NCBI GenBank assembly: GCA_030533445.1
Contig: CM060080.1
Span: forward strand, 37,834,380 to 37,898,379
Source: Cyprinodon diabolis
Lineage: Eukaryota > Chordata > Actinopteri > Cyprinodontiformes > Cyprinodontidae
Length of the DNA stretch: 64,000 nucleotides
Reading direction: 5' to 3'
Under the pieces are notes generated by a model. It did not search any database. It was not told where the DNA came from and worked only from the letters and a program-made list of their open reading frames with translations. The translations under genes were made by a program, and so were the position numbers. Positions 60,501 to 63,972 of this stretch are shown here, one piece after another (within the stretch, counting starts at the first letter, position 1; each line of letters opens with the position of its first letter).

Positions 60501-63500
60501 GTAACGAAGTATTTGTACTTCGTTACCTCCCATCTCTGGTTTTTACCTATTAAGATCTAAATAGGGTGGTATGCAGTCATACTGAATCTGATCATTCAGT
60601 GAAATATTAACATTGATAAAGAATTGAAGATCTTTATGTGTAACTGTGTTGTAACAATGTTCTGCTTTATAAAATGCCATTAAGGCGTTCTTTAGGGAGA
60701 AGGGCCCTCAGTCTATATGTGAGAAAAGACTACAGTTGATGGAAGAACTGTGTCAAAAGCTACCTGAGGGGGACCCAGCTCATCAGATTTTGGACACGGC
60801 AAGAAGGGACTTTACTGAGGTGCAGGAGGAAATTGAAAACACCCACCAGAAGCTAATGCAGCACCAAGATAAATGGAAGGAGTATGATGCAAGGTACGGT
60901 ATTTTAAAGAAAATAATTATTTTTTGTGAGACTGGCTTAGCTTAAACAATCAAAGAAGAAGGCTGAAAAGGGTGAAGCAATCTCGTCCTCTTTACTAAAA
61001 TCTATTACCTGGAAATGTTGCAAAATGTGAATGGCTGAGTGTGGTTTTCATTTCTGTGTCACAAGCTCTTCACCATATTCACCATATTAGTGATATTACA
61101 CTAAAACTAACTAAAATTAGTTTTAGTGTAATATCATTAAGATTTGGATCTGTTATTCCACTATTAATGCAGACGTCTAGTCAATTTGTGAAGCATACAT
61201 TTTAACTTCCTATAAACCACATATGTTGCTTCTTTATGACCTTAACTATTTTAGTATTTTTTTAATATATAAGCTGAAATTAATGTTTTGTGTCCTTTTA
61301 CCTCTGGATTGATTTTCTTCATCCCTTTCTTGAAAACAGGTATGCCGAACTGTCTTGTTGGCTTATATCCAAAGAAAGCCAACTGAGGCTTCTGAGAAAC
61401 CGAGCCAGTGACCCCAGAAAATACAATCAGGTGAAATCCAGCATCACGGTGAGTCCCATTATTTGCCTTGCTCCTGTTACGGTTTGTCATCCTGAGGAGA
61501 TGAGACTGTTTACTAAGTCACTTAAAAAAGATGACACCTTTGGCCTCATAGCGTTTTATCAGCTTTTGATCTTGTTTGCAGGAGTTGAGAAACGAGGCAG
61601 AGCTACAGGAGGGGAACCTTGCTTGGCTAAAAGCCCGTATGGCTGTACTGATTGAAATCTGTGCTGACAGTGATGCCCAAAGGCAGGGAAGCACTTTGAA
61701 CAAACTCTCTGCTGATTTTAAGGGTCTCCTTGCCTCTCTCGTTGAGGTAAGTCCCTTTTGTTCTTTTGGAAGACCTTTAATACCCTTTTTTTCTGGTCAT
61801 TTATAGTACCTTGCTGAACGCTGTGTCGTCCATCATTACTCTTGGAGCAAAGTTTGTATGTGGAGAACACCATTGCAACTATGAGATATCGGGTTGACAG
61901 GATGGTTATATACAGGAGTTGGACAATGAAACTGAAACACCTCTCATTTTAGTGTGGGAGGATTCATTGCTAAATTTGACCAGCCTGGTGACCAATCTTC
62001 ATTAATTGTACATTGAACCAATAGGAGCAGAGTGTGGAGGTCCAATTAGCAGGGTAAGAGCACAGTTTTGCTAAAAATATTGCAATGCACACAACATTAA
62101 AGGTGACATACCAGAGTTCAAAAGAGGACAAATTGTTGGTGCACGTCTTGCTGGCGCATCTGTGACCAAGACAGCAAGTCTTTGTGATGTATCCAGAGCC
62201 ACGGTATCCAGGGTAATGTCAGCATACCACCAAGAAGGACGAACCACATCCAACAGGATTAACTGTGGACACAAGAGGAAGCTGTCTGAAAGGGATGTTT
62301 GGGTGCTAACCCCGATTGTATCCAAAAAAAAAAAACCACGGCTGCCCAAATCAGGGCAGAATTAGATGTGCACCTCTACTCTCCTGTTTCCACCAAAACT
62401 GTCCGTCGGGAGCTCCCCAGGGTCAATATATACGGCCGGGCTGCTATAGCCAAACCTTTGGTCACTCATGCCAATGCCAAACGTCGGTTTCAATGGTGCA
62501 AGGAGCGCAAATCTTGGGCTGTGGACAATGTGAAACATGTATTGTTCTCTGATGAGTCCACCTTTACTGTTTTCCCCACATCCGGGAGAGTTACGATGTG
62601 GAGAAGCCCCAAAGAAGCGTAGCACCCAGACTGTTGCATGCCTAGAGTGAAGCATAGGGGTGGACCAGTGATGGTTTGGGCTGCCATATCATGGCATTCC
62701 CTTGGCTCCATACTTGTGCTAGATGGGCGCCTCACTGCAAAGGACTACCGAACCATTCTGGAGGACCATGTGCATCCAATGGTTCAAACATTGTATCTTG
62801 AAGGAGGTGCCGTGTATCAGGATGACAATGCACCAATACACACAGCAAGACTGGTGAAAGATTGGTTTGATGAAAATGAAAGTGAAGTTGAACATCTCCC
62901 ATGGCCTGCACAGTCACCAGATCTAAATATTATTGAGCCACTTTGGGGTGTTTTGGAGGAGCGAGTCAGGAAACATTTTCCTCCACCAGCATCACGTCGT
63001 GACCTGGCCACTATCCTGCAAGAAGAATGGCTTAACATCCCTCTGACCACTGTGCAGGACTATATGTCATTCCCAAGAAGAATTGAAGCTGTATTGGCCG
63101 CAAAAGGAGGCCCTACACCATAAAAACAAAAACCAGGTGTTTCAGTTTCATTGTCCAACCCTTGTATATATTATTCAATGTTCATATTCACTACAAAGCT
63201 CTGTACTGTAGCAAATTTGTTAATAAAATGCTTGCTTGTTAAAGGATAACAATAAGAAATAAATTATCATATTTATTGCGGTCAAAATTTTGTATTCTCA
63301 CATAAAAAAAGAAAGAAGGAAAACGGTTGCCCTAATGGTTCAATTTTGTATTGTTAAATAAACCAGTTTAAAGAATCTTAGTTAGCATCTGATCCATCAA
63401 TTATAAACTATATAATATGTCAAAAACGTCTTTCAATAGTTTAATGTAAATCTCCAAGTAGTTTTGTTAGCAGAAAACAATGTGTATGATTATTCTTTTC

Positions 63501-63972
63501 AAAGGCGGAGAAGATGGTGCTTGCAGTTGGGGATTGTGTGCAGTTCAGAGAGGAAGTACAGACGACTTTGGAGGATCTGGATCAGGGGCAGAAAGAAGCT
63601 CAGGCAGAGGCCACCAAAATACTGGATTGTTCTACTTCAAGAGAAGCCCAACAGCTGCTGCTCGTTCATCAGGTGCTGCAAGACAGATAGACCGAATCTT
63701 CAATCTTTTTCTTTACCGACCTCCATGCTGCTTTATGTCTCGGCTCTCTGTGTTTCAAAATATTAACATTTTGAATGTACTTCTCTTGATAACAGCAACA
63801 GTTAAAGCGACTAAAACTAAAAAGGAAGGATGTCCAGCAGCTGATCACCAGAGGCCAGCAACTCCAGTCTGAAGAAGGACTGGGAGAGACTCTGCAGCAG
63901 GACCTGCAGACTTTAGAAAACACACTAAGCAAAATGGAGCAGAGTATGGATTCACAGGAACAAAACCTCGAG
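21520..63972 (+). CDS. syne1: syne1, nesprin-1, N-terminal 28 coding exons (partial, continues right)
   Basis: Gene-level entry. Exons 1a and 2-28 sum to 3957 nt (1319 codons) with compatible phases throughout and no in-frame stop. Residues about 27-134 and 178-284 are the tandem calponin-homology actin-binding domain; from about residue 300 the chain is helical and spectrin-like. Nesprin-1 is the giant outer-nuclear-membrane linker: actin at the N terminus, a long spectrin rod, and a C-terminal membrane anchor plus KASH peptide that binds SUN proteins. Only the N-terminal part is here. SYNE1 is preferred over SYNE2 because of [15 protein letters not shown] followed by SSVDS and SPPMKRK between the CH domains and the [12 protein letters not shown] motif. 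Teleosts can carry two syne1 copies; I cannot say which this is. Confidence 0.96.
23524..23790. mobile_element. hAT MITE (TAGGGYTGCAACTAATGATTA family), right end missing
   Basis: Starts TAGGGTTGCAACTAATGATT and continues with the ATTGATTAAT/AATCGGATTAATAATC pattern shared with the copies at 26370, 27101 and 41760. The partner end (TTTCAGCCCTA) is not present, so the right limit is a guess. Confidence 0.55.
24879..25433. mobile_element. DNA transposon, TAGCCT/AGGCTA ends, perfect 9-bp target duplication
   Basis: The element runs TAGCCTGACGTAG ... CACCCAGGCTA and is flanked by a perfect 9-bp direct repeat GAAGTTTCA (24870-24878 and 25434-25442). The terminal TAGCCTG/CAGGCTA is an exact inverted pair. 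Subterminal CCTGACGTC also recurs near the right end (25382). It is 555 bp without a transposase. It shares end sequence and duplication length with the element at 7974-8495. Confidence 0.8.
25640..25830 (+). mobile_element. Tc1-like transposase fragment
   Basis: The stretch ATGGTGACGCTAGAGGAGCT, then CAACTCAAGTGGGAGAG and AAATCTGGTCTCTATTG resembles the middle of a fish Tc1 transposase gene from memory. It is short and broken by stops, so it is a relic. Confidence 0.5.
26370..26590. mobile_element. hAT MITE (same family as 23524)
   Basis: 221 bp from TAGAGCAGCAACTAATGATT to GATTGTTTCAGCCCTA. Flanking 8-mers ATGTGTAC and ATGTTAAC agree at 6 of 8 positions, fitting an aged hAT target duplication. 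Confidence 0.65.
27101..27497. mobile_element. hAT MITE (same family as 23524)
   Basis: About 400 bp from TAGGGCTGTAACTAATGATC to TAATTGTTTCAGCCTTA. The interior has AT-rich runs and the shared CTAATTGATTAATC motif. The flanks show no clear duplication. Confidence 0.65.
28440..28904 (+). promoter_or_regulatory. Candidate promoter/5'UTR for syne1 exon 1b
   Basis: GC-richer than its surroundings. Contains TGTGACATCACCC (CRE-like) at 28449-28461, an inverted CCAAT box (GTGATTGGTTG) at about 28486 and a (GT)n run at 28650-28668, all upstream of the exon 1b ATG. Promoter function is inferred from position and composition only. Confidence 0.4.
28650..28668. repeat. (GT)n microsatellite
   Basis: About nine GT units in the region upstream of exon 1b. 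Confidence 0.85.
28905..28980 (+). CDS. syne1: syne1 candidate alternative first exon 1b
   Basis: 76 nt encoding [20 protein letters not shown] then FQYLR plus one base, followed by a consensus donor GTAAGT. Its ending base G joins exon 2 in the same phase as exon 1a (G|AT, Asp), so the protein would read [13 protein letters not shown] against [13 protein letters not shown] for 1a. Start context is good (A at -3, G at +4). The upstream 450 bp is promoter-like. No transcript evidence is available here. Confidence 0.6.
31750..32050 (-). mobile_element. LINE-type 3' fragment, fish-wide repeat
   Basis: Contains CATCCATTCATCTTCTCCTG, GGCGGGGTGCACCCTGGACA, CAGTCTGTCGCAGGGC and GGGAGAACATGCAAACTCC, phrases I recognise from abundant fish non-LTR retrotransposon copies. 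Family and strand are uncertain. Confidence 0.55.
32250..32805 (+). mobile_element. Non-LTR retrotransposon 3' region ending in (GAATT)n
   Basis: The block ends GGCGCTATATAAATAAACTG followed by AATTGAATTGAATTG, a familiar tail of fish LINEs, preceded by GTTCAAAGGGAGTTTTTCCT. Part of it is shared with 19782-19890. Open readings across it are shadows. It stops about 135 bp before exon 2 of syne1. Confidence 0.65.
32941..33002 (+). CDS. syne1: syne1 exon 2 (start of CH1)
   Basis: 62 nt. The acceptor TTCTTTAG is followed by AT completing Asp, then [20 protein letters not shown]; the donor is [15 protein letters not shown] is the opening signature of the first CH domain in nesprins, calmin and spectrins. 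Exons 1a and 1b both splice here in phase. Confidence 0.95.
35100..35330. mobile_element. Fish SINE-like repeat, copy 1
   Basis: TTTATTGATCTCATTGGAGA, GAGAGCAGTGGGCTGCTATC and GGAGCAGTGTGGGGTTAAGG match the copy at 42605-42812 (GGGGAGCAGTGGGCTGCCAT, GGAGCAGTGTGGGGTAAAGG). Preceded by an (ATA)n run. Class not certain. Confidence 0.6.
35340..35810 (+). mobile_element. hAT family fragment, forward copy A (internal part)
   Basis: Shares GCAGCAGTGTGTC, AGATACGGCCGAGGCGATGA, ACAGAGGGACATGA and AGTCGTTTTCCACAATGGCG with the copy at 46009-46500. It matches the reverse complement of 37510-37815 inside the intact hAT element at 37186-38074. The terminal repeats are absent. Confidence 0.65.
36846..36941 (+). 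CDS. syne1: syne1 exon 3 (CH1 core)
   Basis: 96 nt, phase 0, encoding [17 protein letters not shown] and [15 protein letters not shown]. This is the CH-domain core helix ([17 protein letters not shown]) that carries the actinin-type actin-binding signature. The acceptor is CTGCCAG and the donor GTAAAC. Confidence 0.95.
37186..38074 (-). mobile_element. Non-autonomous hAT element with perfect 8-bp target duplication
   Basis: Ends are TAGGGGTGTAAAT and ATTTACACCCCTA, flanked by perfect GTTTATAC repeats (37178-37185 and 38075-38082). Subterminal blocks rich in CGATTCGATTCGATT and ATCGATGCATCGAT mirror each other. The 889-bp element has no transposase; the GC-rich interior (37495-37815) is shared in inverse orientation with 35340-35810 and 46009-46500 and directly with 57690-57850. 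Confidence 0.85.
38087..38376 (+). mobile_element. Solo LTR with 5-bp target duplication CTAAT
   Basis: 290 bp, TGTCAGGATCC ... CATCATGACA, flanked by perfect CTAAT (38082-38086 and 38377-38381). It contains CTATATAAGC (TATA box, about 38193) and CCAATAAAATA (polyadenylation signal, about 38296), correctly ordered for plus orientation. Its left duplication overlaps the hAT target repeat, so it landed immediately beside that element. Confidence 0.85.
38690..38865 (+). mobile_element. tRNA-derived SINE
   Basis: The head resembles a tRNA gene with RNA polymerase III boxes: GTGGCGCAATGGTTAGTG (A box) and GGGTTTGAATCC (B box) about 60 bp apart. A tRNA-unrelated body follows, ending near CATAAAAACTGCC. 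The insertion in the D-to-anticodon region rules out a functional tRNA. Confidence 0.65.
39967..40666. mobile_element. Non-autonomous hAT element with perfect 8-bp target duplication
   Basis: Starts TAGGGATGCACGATAT and ends ATATCGTGCATCCCTA, exact inverted ends of 16 bp. It is flanked by TTTTTTTG on both sides (39959-39966 and 40667-40674). The interior is rich in GCCGATATC repeats near the ends and in ATATTTTG-type sequence. No transposase. Confidence 0.85.
41078..41161 (+). CDS. syne1: syne1 exon 4 (CH1)
   Basis: 84 nt, phase 0, encoding [20 protein letters not shown] and LKFLEGRK. The acceptor is GTTCAG and the donor [21 protein letters not shown] is the CH-domain helix that follows the actin-binding loop. 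PCEQGR(R/Q)(M/L)KRIH distinguishes nesprin-1 from nesprin-2 as I recall them. Confidence 0.95.
41623..41683. repeat. 27-bp-arm hairpin with a CRE site in each arm
   Basis: The left arm 41623-41649 and right arm 41657-41683 are reverse complements at 26 of 27 positions, with a 7-nt loop TGTTAAG. Each arm contains TGACGTCA, the palindromic cAMP-response element core. It may be the core of a MITE. Confidence 0.85.
41760..42109. mobile_element. hAT MITE (same family as 23524), inverse orientation
   Basis: 350 bp from TGGGGCTGAAACGATTAATC to ATCGTTAGTTGCAGCCCTA. Flanking 8-mers ATGGAAAC and GTGGCAAC agree at 6 of 8. The interior phrase AGACTCTAAAACGAGTCTTT is the reverse complement counterpart of TTTTAGAGTCTCC in the 27101 copy. 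Confidence 0.7.
42605..42812. mobile_element. Fish SINE-like repeat, copy 2
   Basis: Shares the GCAGTGGGCTGCCATTG and GGGGAGCAGTGTGGGG blocks with 35100-35330. It ends ACTACTCTATCCACTAGGCC then TACACTACTGCCCC, the usual tail of this repeat. Confidence 0.6.
45140..45232 (+). CDS. syne1: syne1 exon 5 (end of CH1)
   Basis: 93 nt, phase 0, encoding [20 protein letters not shown] and [11 protein letters not shown]. The acceptor GTTCTCAG follows a T-run and the donor is [24 protein letters not shown] is the closing helix of CH1 and ends at residue 134. Confidence 0.95.
45465..46008 (+). mobile_element. hAT-type element with ZBED-like fragment
   Basis: Ends TAGGGATGGAGCGGTTT and (complement of the right end) TAGGGGTGGAAAGGTTC form imperfect inverted repeats, with GGTTCGGTTC/GAACCGAA subterminal blocks. 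Flanking 8-mers GGGCTGCA and GTTCTGCA are similar. Inside is the start of a transposase-like reading with a BED-type zinc finger. The insertion splits a copy of the 35340-type repeat (AAGGGCTG left, CTGCAGCAGTGTGTC right). Confidence 0.65.
45728..45904 (+). pseudogene. Truncated BED zinc-finger reading of a hAT transposase
   Basis: From ATG at 45728 ([13 protein letters not shown]) a 58-residue reading contains [19 protein letters not shown] and then SATVCKHC. This is the BED-finger pattern (aromatic/acidic VWxxF then CxxC). The downstream His-x3-5-His ligands are missing: the reading hits TAA soon after CKHC and is joined to the element's 3' end. The catalytic domain is deleted. It is similar to ZBED-type hAT transposases and not a host gene. 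Confidence 0.6.
46009..46500 (+). mobile_element. hAT family fragment, forward copy B (internal part)
   Basis: Begins GTTCTGCAGCAGTGTGTCGC and shares ATACGGCCGAGGCGCTGAGG, ACGGAGGGACATGAGGGCC and TGGTCCATCTTCACGAGTCG with copy A at 35340. It equals the reverse complement of the interior of the 37186 element. No terminal repeats remain. Confidence 0.65.
47083..47409. mobile_element. hAT-like MITE 46 bp upstream of syne1 exon 6
   Basis: Starts TAGTGTTGCACCGATACCAG and ends ATCACCGTAACACTA, with GTATCGG blocks near both ends. Flanking 8-mers ACCTTTAC (47075-47082) and CCTTTTAC (47410-47417) agree at 6 of 8. Its right end reaches the polypyrimidine region of the exon 6 acceptor. Confidence 0.65.
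47456..47634 (+). CDS. syne1: syne1 exon 6 (CH1-CH2 linker)
   Basis: 179 nt (59 codons plus 2). Encodes [18 protein letters not shown], then [20 protein letters not shown] and [19 protein letters not shown], ending in the split Lys. The linker SSVDS...SPPxKRK is nesprin-1-specific, and KALLRWVQ opens CH2. The donor is GTACGT. If the following intron is retained, the frame stays open to TAA at 47897-47899, giving a truncated product. Confidence 0.95.
47673..47863. mobile_element. 191-bp foldback MITE with perfect 8-bp duplication in syne1 intron 6
   Basis: Begins CAGACATGGGCAATGTGGAG and ends GCCCATGTCTG, flanked by perfect GTTTCTAT repeats (47665-47672 and 47864-47871). The two halves are near-perfect reverse complements over almost the whole length (GAGTCAACAAGTCATCTCCA against TGGAGATGACTTGTTGACTC). 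It starts 39 bp after the exon 6 donor and makes up most of the 306-bp intron. Confidence 0.9.
47941..48137 (+). CDS. syne1: syne1 exon 7 (CH2)
   Basis: 197 nt. The acceptor GTTTTTCAG is followed by G completing Lys, then [18 protein letters not shown] and [18 protein letters not shown], ending [10 protein letters not shown] plus one base; the donor is GTCTTT. [18 protein letters not shown] and ENLEEAF are the classic CH2 helices. Confidence 0.95.
48679..48788 (+). CDS. syne1: syne1 exon 8 (end of CH2)
   Basis: 110 nt: AT completes Asp, then [20 protein letters not shown] and [16 protein letters not shown], ending in phase 0 before [19 protein letters not shown] is the invariant last CH2 helix. 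The Gly/Gln-rich tail leads out of the actin-binding domain at about residue 284-296. Confidence 0.95.
48872..49802 (+). mobile_element. Tc1-like deletion derivative with roughly 200-bp inverted repeats
   Basis: Left end TACACTACTGTTCAAAAGTT; right end, complement, TACACTACCGTTCAAAAGTT. The inverted similarity extends about 200 bp (GAAGATAACTTTAAACTAGT on the left and its complement on the right), as in IR/DR-type Tc1 elements. Between them is only a transposase N terminus ([14 protein letters not shown] at 49287 onward, stop-containing, then an HTH-like [17 protein letters not shown] and SGRPRCTT). The catalytic domain is deleted. TA dinucleotides flank both ends. Confidence 0.8.
49987..50600. 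mobile_element. Probable non-autonomous hAT-like element (GAGATGCAC ends)
   Basis: TTAGAGATGCACCATCAC at the left and CAGTGCATCTCTAA at the right are inverted over 12 bp, with CTCTGATCTTTTTTTAAGG-type sequence inside. No matching 8-bp duplication was found, so confidence is moderate to low. Confidence 0.45.
51224..51331 (+). CDS. syne1: syne1 exon 9 (start of rod)
   Basis: 108 nt, phase 0: [20 protein letters not shown] then [16 protein letters not shown]. The acceptor is GTGACAG and the donor GTGAGT. Heptad-like, the first spectrin-type helix after the actin-binding domain. Confidence 0.94.
51412..51549 (+). CDS. syne1: syne1 exon 10
   Basis: 138 nt, phase 0: [20 protein letters not shown] and [20 protein letters not shown]. 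The acceptor is TTTTGTAG, with the first G of the exon directly after it; the donor is GTAACT. Matches nesprin-1 (KHFRVQYEMKRKQ and LDQALVKQSWDRV in mammals, from memory). Confidence 0.94.
51550..52146. other. syne1 intron 10
   Basis: 597 bp of AT-rich intron; nothing recognised. Confidence 0.7.
52147..52311 (+). CDS. syne1: syne1 exon 11
   Basis: 165 nt, phase 0: [33 protein letters not shown] and [16 protein letters not shown]. The acceptor is ATTGTAG and the donor GTAAAG. Conserved Trp-containing spectrin repeat segment (WL.RAE.AL). Confidence 0.95.
52394..52506 (+). CDS. syne1: syne1 exon 12
   Basis: 113 nt (37 codons plus 2): [20 protein letters not shown] then [17 protein letters not shown], with a split Arg. 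The acceptor is GTTGCAG and the donor GTCTAT. NG(I/V)PVPP(D/E)QLxDMAERF is a clear nesprin-1 landmark. Confidence 0.94.
52594..52762 (+). CDS. syne1: syne1 exon 13
   Basis: 169 nt: G completes Arg, then [38 protein letters not shown] and [16 protein letters not shown]; the donor is [19 protein letters not shown] is strictly conserved in nesprin-1. Confidence 0.95.
52847..52943 (+). CDS. syne1: syne1 exon 14
   Basis: 97 nt: [32 protein letters not shown] plus one base (A). The acceptor is TTTTATAG and the donor GTAAGA. The last base joins either exon 15 (A|TT, Ile) or the candidate microexon (A|GG, Arg). Confidence 0.94.
53047..53067 (+). CDS. syne1: syne1 candidate 21-nt microexon 14b
   Basis: GGACTAAAACCTGTAACAAA plus G sits between a T-rich tract ending TTATGTTACAG and a perfect donor GTAAGTCC. 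Its phase fits: A|GG ACT AAA ACC TGT AAC AAA G|TT, inserting RTKTCNK and changing the junction residue from Ile to Val. The length is divisible by three, so inclusion keeps the frame. Support is from signals and phase only; alternative inclusion is inferred. Confidence 0.55.
53285..55160 (+). mobile_element. Decayed Tc1-like element interrupted by a LINE
   Basis: Left part: AAGTGACAGACCAACACAAA, then GCACCATGAAGACAC and AAGTTGTGGATGAGTTTAAA. Right part: GGAGGAATGTCAGTCAGAC, GAATGAGTCCAAAATC and ATTACATCCACAGTGAAACA. These are phrases of a fish Tc1 consensus as I remember it. Many stops; no intact transposase. Confidence 0.5.
53782..54515 (-). mobile_element. 5'-truncated L2/Rex-type LINE 3' end, nested in the Tc1-like relic
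   Basis: On the minus strand a reading (from about 54324 to 54100) gives [37 protein letters not shown] and [19 protein letters not shown], the C-terminal part of the reverse transcriptase of an L2/CR1-type LINE. A frameshift separates it from CSxxTGLINKARAA-type tail residues. The 3' end is GCAATAAACTTGATTCTGAT, a short repeat tail. The catalytic YADD region is absent, so this is 5'-truncated and dead. Confidence 0.65.
55283..55485 (+). CDS. syne1: syne1 exon 15
   Basis: 203 nt: TT completes the split codon, then [40 protein letters not shown] and [20 protein letters not shown], ending KR before GTAAGA. The acceptor is TTTCCAG. Mammalian nesprin-1 has [22 protein letters not shown] here. 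Confidence 0.95.
55629..55793 (+). CDS. syne1: syne1 exon 16
   Basis: 165 nt, phase 0: [55 protein letters not shown]. The acceptor is GTTTCAG and the donor GTACGG. Very strongly conserved segment with the spectrin-repeat Trp (LNGRWREL). Confidence 0.96.
55917..56069 (+). CDS. syne1: syne1 exon 17
   Basis: 153 nt, phase 0: [51 protein letters not shown]. The acceptor is TTGGCAG. The donor GTTAGA is weak; no better GT lies nearby in frame. Confidence 0.92.
56175..56318 (+). CDS. syne1: syne1 exon 18
   Basis: 144 nt, phase 0: [48 protein letters not shown]. The acceptor is CTCATAG and the donor GTGAGA. Confidence 0.94.
56571..56941. mobile_element. Foldback DNA element with internal telomere-like repeats
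   Basis: Left GTATGAAATCGTACGAAAAG TTATGCAC and, on the complement of the right end, GTATGAAATCGTACGAAAAG TTATGCAC are identical over this stretch, with TTTCGTACGTTTTGGACGTT following in both. The outermost parts (ATTCTCAT) also pair. About 370 bp, no coding capacity. Near the centre (56704-56726) lie four CCCTAA-like units, one CCCTGA. Confidence 0.75.
57493..57990 (-). mobile_element. hAT family copy (37186 type), right end truncated, 80 bp before exon 19
   Basis: Left end TAGGGGTGTAAATCACATCC is the same as the 37186 copy, as are GGCGATTCGATTCAGT, CCTTTTTCCACCTGGATCTC and CAGCACGGGAGGGAGAATTA. It ends within ATCGATGCATCGATTTTTTA, lacking the final TTTACACCCCTA, so it cannot be mobilised by its right end. 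It is internally shorter than the 37186 copy. Confidence 0.75.
58070..58237 (+). CDS. syne1: syne1 exon 19
   Basis: 168 nt, phase 0: [47 protein letters not shown]. The acceptor is TCTTGTCAG and the donor GTAACT. Corresponds to the V(K/R)ExxxPLLxESQxLLxPLEE segment of nesprin-1. Confidence 0.94.
58408..58566 (+). CDS. syne1: syne1 exon 20
   Basis: 159 nt, phase 0: [53 protein letters not shown]. The acceptor is ACTTCAG and the donor GTAACT. Confidence 0.93.
58653..58817 (+). CDS. syne1: syne1 exon 21
   Basis: 165 nt, phase 0: [55 protein letters not shown]. The acceptor is CCTTTAG and the donor GTAGGG. Matches the nesprin-1 motif ESRxELEKVL...GxPEELL(R/K)(R/K)HT. Confidence 0.95.
58818..59273. 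other. syne1 intron 21
   Basis: 456 bp, AT-rich; nothing recognised. Confidence 0.7.
59274..59408 (+). CDS. syne1: syne1 exon 22
   Basis: 135 nt, phase 0: [45 protein letters not shown]. The acceptor is TTTGCAG and the donor [23 protein letters not shown] is nearly invariant in nesprin-1. Confidence 0.96.
59618..59776 (+). CDS. syne1: syne1 exon 23
   Basis: 159 nt, phase 0: [53 protein letters not shown]. The acceptor is TCCTCAG and the donor GTCAGC. Confidence 0.94.
59909..60538. mobile_element. Non-autonomous hAT element with perfect 8-bp target duplication
   Basis: Left end CAGAGATGGCAAAAGTACTC; right end CGTTACCTCCCATCTCTG. Flanked by perfect GTTTTTAC (59901-59908 and 60539-60546). Rich in AGTAAAAGTA repeats internally; 630 bp, no transposase. 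It fills most of syne1 intron 23 (59777-60684) and ends 146 bp before exon 24. Confidence 0.85.
60685..60893 (+). CDS. syne1: syne1 exon 24
   Basis: 209 nt (69 codons plus 2): [40 protein letters not shown] and [20 protein letters not shown] with a split Arg. The acceptor CCATTAAG is pyrimidine-poor, but the alternative AG at 60695-60696 puts a stop in frame. The donor is GTACGG. Matches (V)FFxxKGPxxxCEKRLQLxEELC. Confidence 0.92.
60894..61339. other. syne1 intron 24 with a 20-bp-arm hairpin
   Basis: Contains a perfect inverted repeat: 61091-61110 pairs with 61117-61136 around a CTAAAA loop. The sequence is AT-rich (TGATATTACACTAAAACTAA). Stem length is short for a miRNA precursor. Otherwise nothing recognised. 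Confidence 0.75.
61340..61448 (+). CDS. syne1: syne1 exon 25
   Basis: 109 nt: G completes Arg, then [20 protein letters not shown] and [16 protein letters not shown]. The acceptor is GAAAACAG and the donor GTGAGT. Confidence 0.9.
61582..61746 (+). CDS. syne1: syne1 exon 26
   Basis: 165 nt, phase 0: [55 protein letters not shown]. The acceptor is TTTGCAG and the donor GTAAGT. Pattern WLKxRxxVL.E...E(A)Q(K/R)QG...KLS matches nesprin-1. Confidence 0.94.
61911..63166 (+). mobile_element. Tc1/mariner element with roughly 32-bp inverted repeats
   Basis: Left end TACAGGAGTTGGACAATGAA and right end, complement, TACAAGGGTTGGACAATGAA continue as inverted repeats through ACTGAAACACCT. TA dinucleotides flank (TATA on both sides). 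Length about 1.25 kb is normal for Tc1. It lies in syne1 intron 26, same strand as syne1, and holds one transposase gene that is now broken. Confidence 0.9.
62096..63123 (+). pseudogene. Tc1-type transposase, frameshifted and stopped
   Basis: The reading starts near 62100 ([18 protein letters not shown]; the initiator Met is lost), continues with an HTH ([20 protein letters not shown]), then shifts frame at the A-run at about 62323-62336. It resumes with [19 protein letters not shown], the first catalytic Asp (LFSDESTF), a TAG at about 62620, then [12 protein letters not shown], the second Asp ([11 protein letters not shown]) and the Glu ([10 protein letters not shown]). The last two catalytic residues are 36 residues apart, versus 34 in typical Tc1. 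Only one frameshift and one stop are obvious, so the copy is fairly young but dead. Confidence 0.88.
63505..63672 (+). CDS. syne1: syne1 exon 27
   Basis: 168 nt, phase 0: [56 protein letters not shown]. The acceptor is TTTTCAAAG and the donor GTGCTG. EAQQLLLxHQ is a conserved nesprin-1 landmark. Confidence 0.93.
63796..63972 (+). CDS. syne1: syne1 exon 28 (last exon in window)
   Basis: 177 nt, phase 0: [59 protein letters not shown]. The acceptor is GATAACAG and the donor GTGAGC. The gene continues beyond the window, since the rest of the rod and the KASH domain are missing. Confidence 0.93.

Noticed and set aside
62638..63123. 161-residue intact-looking reading as an independent gene
   Set aside because: It is the catalytic half of the broken Tc1 transposase, separated from its N-terminal half only by a stop codon.
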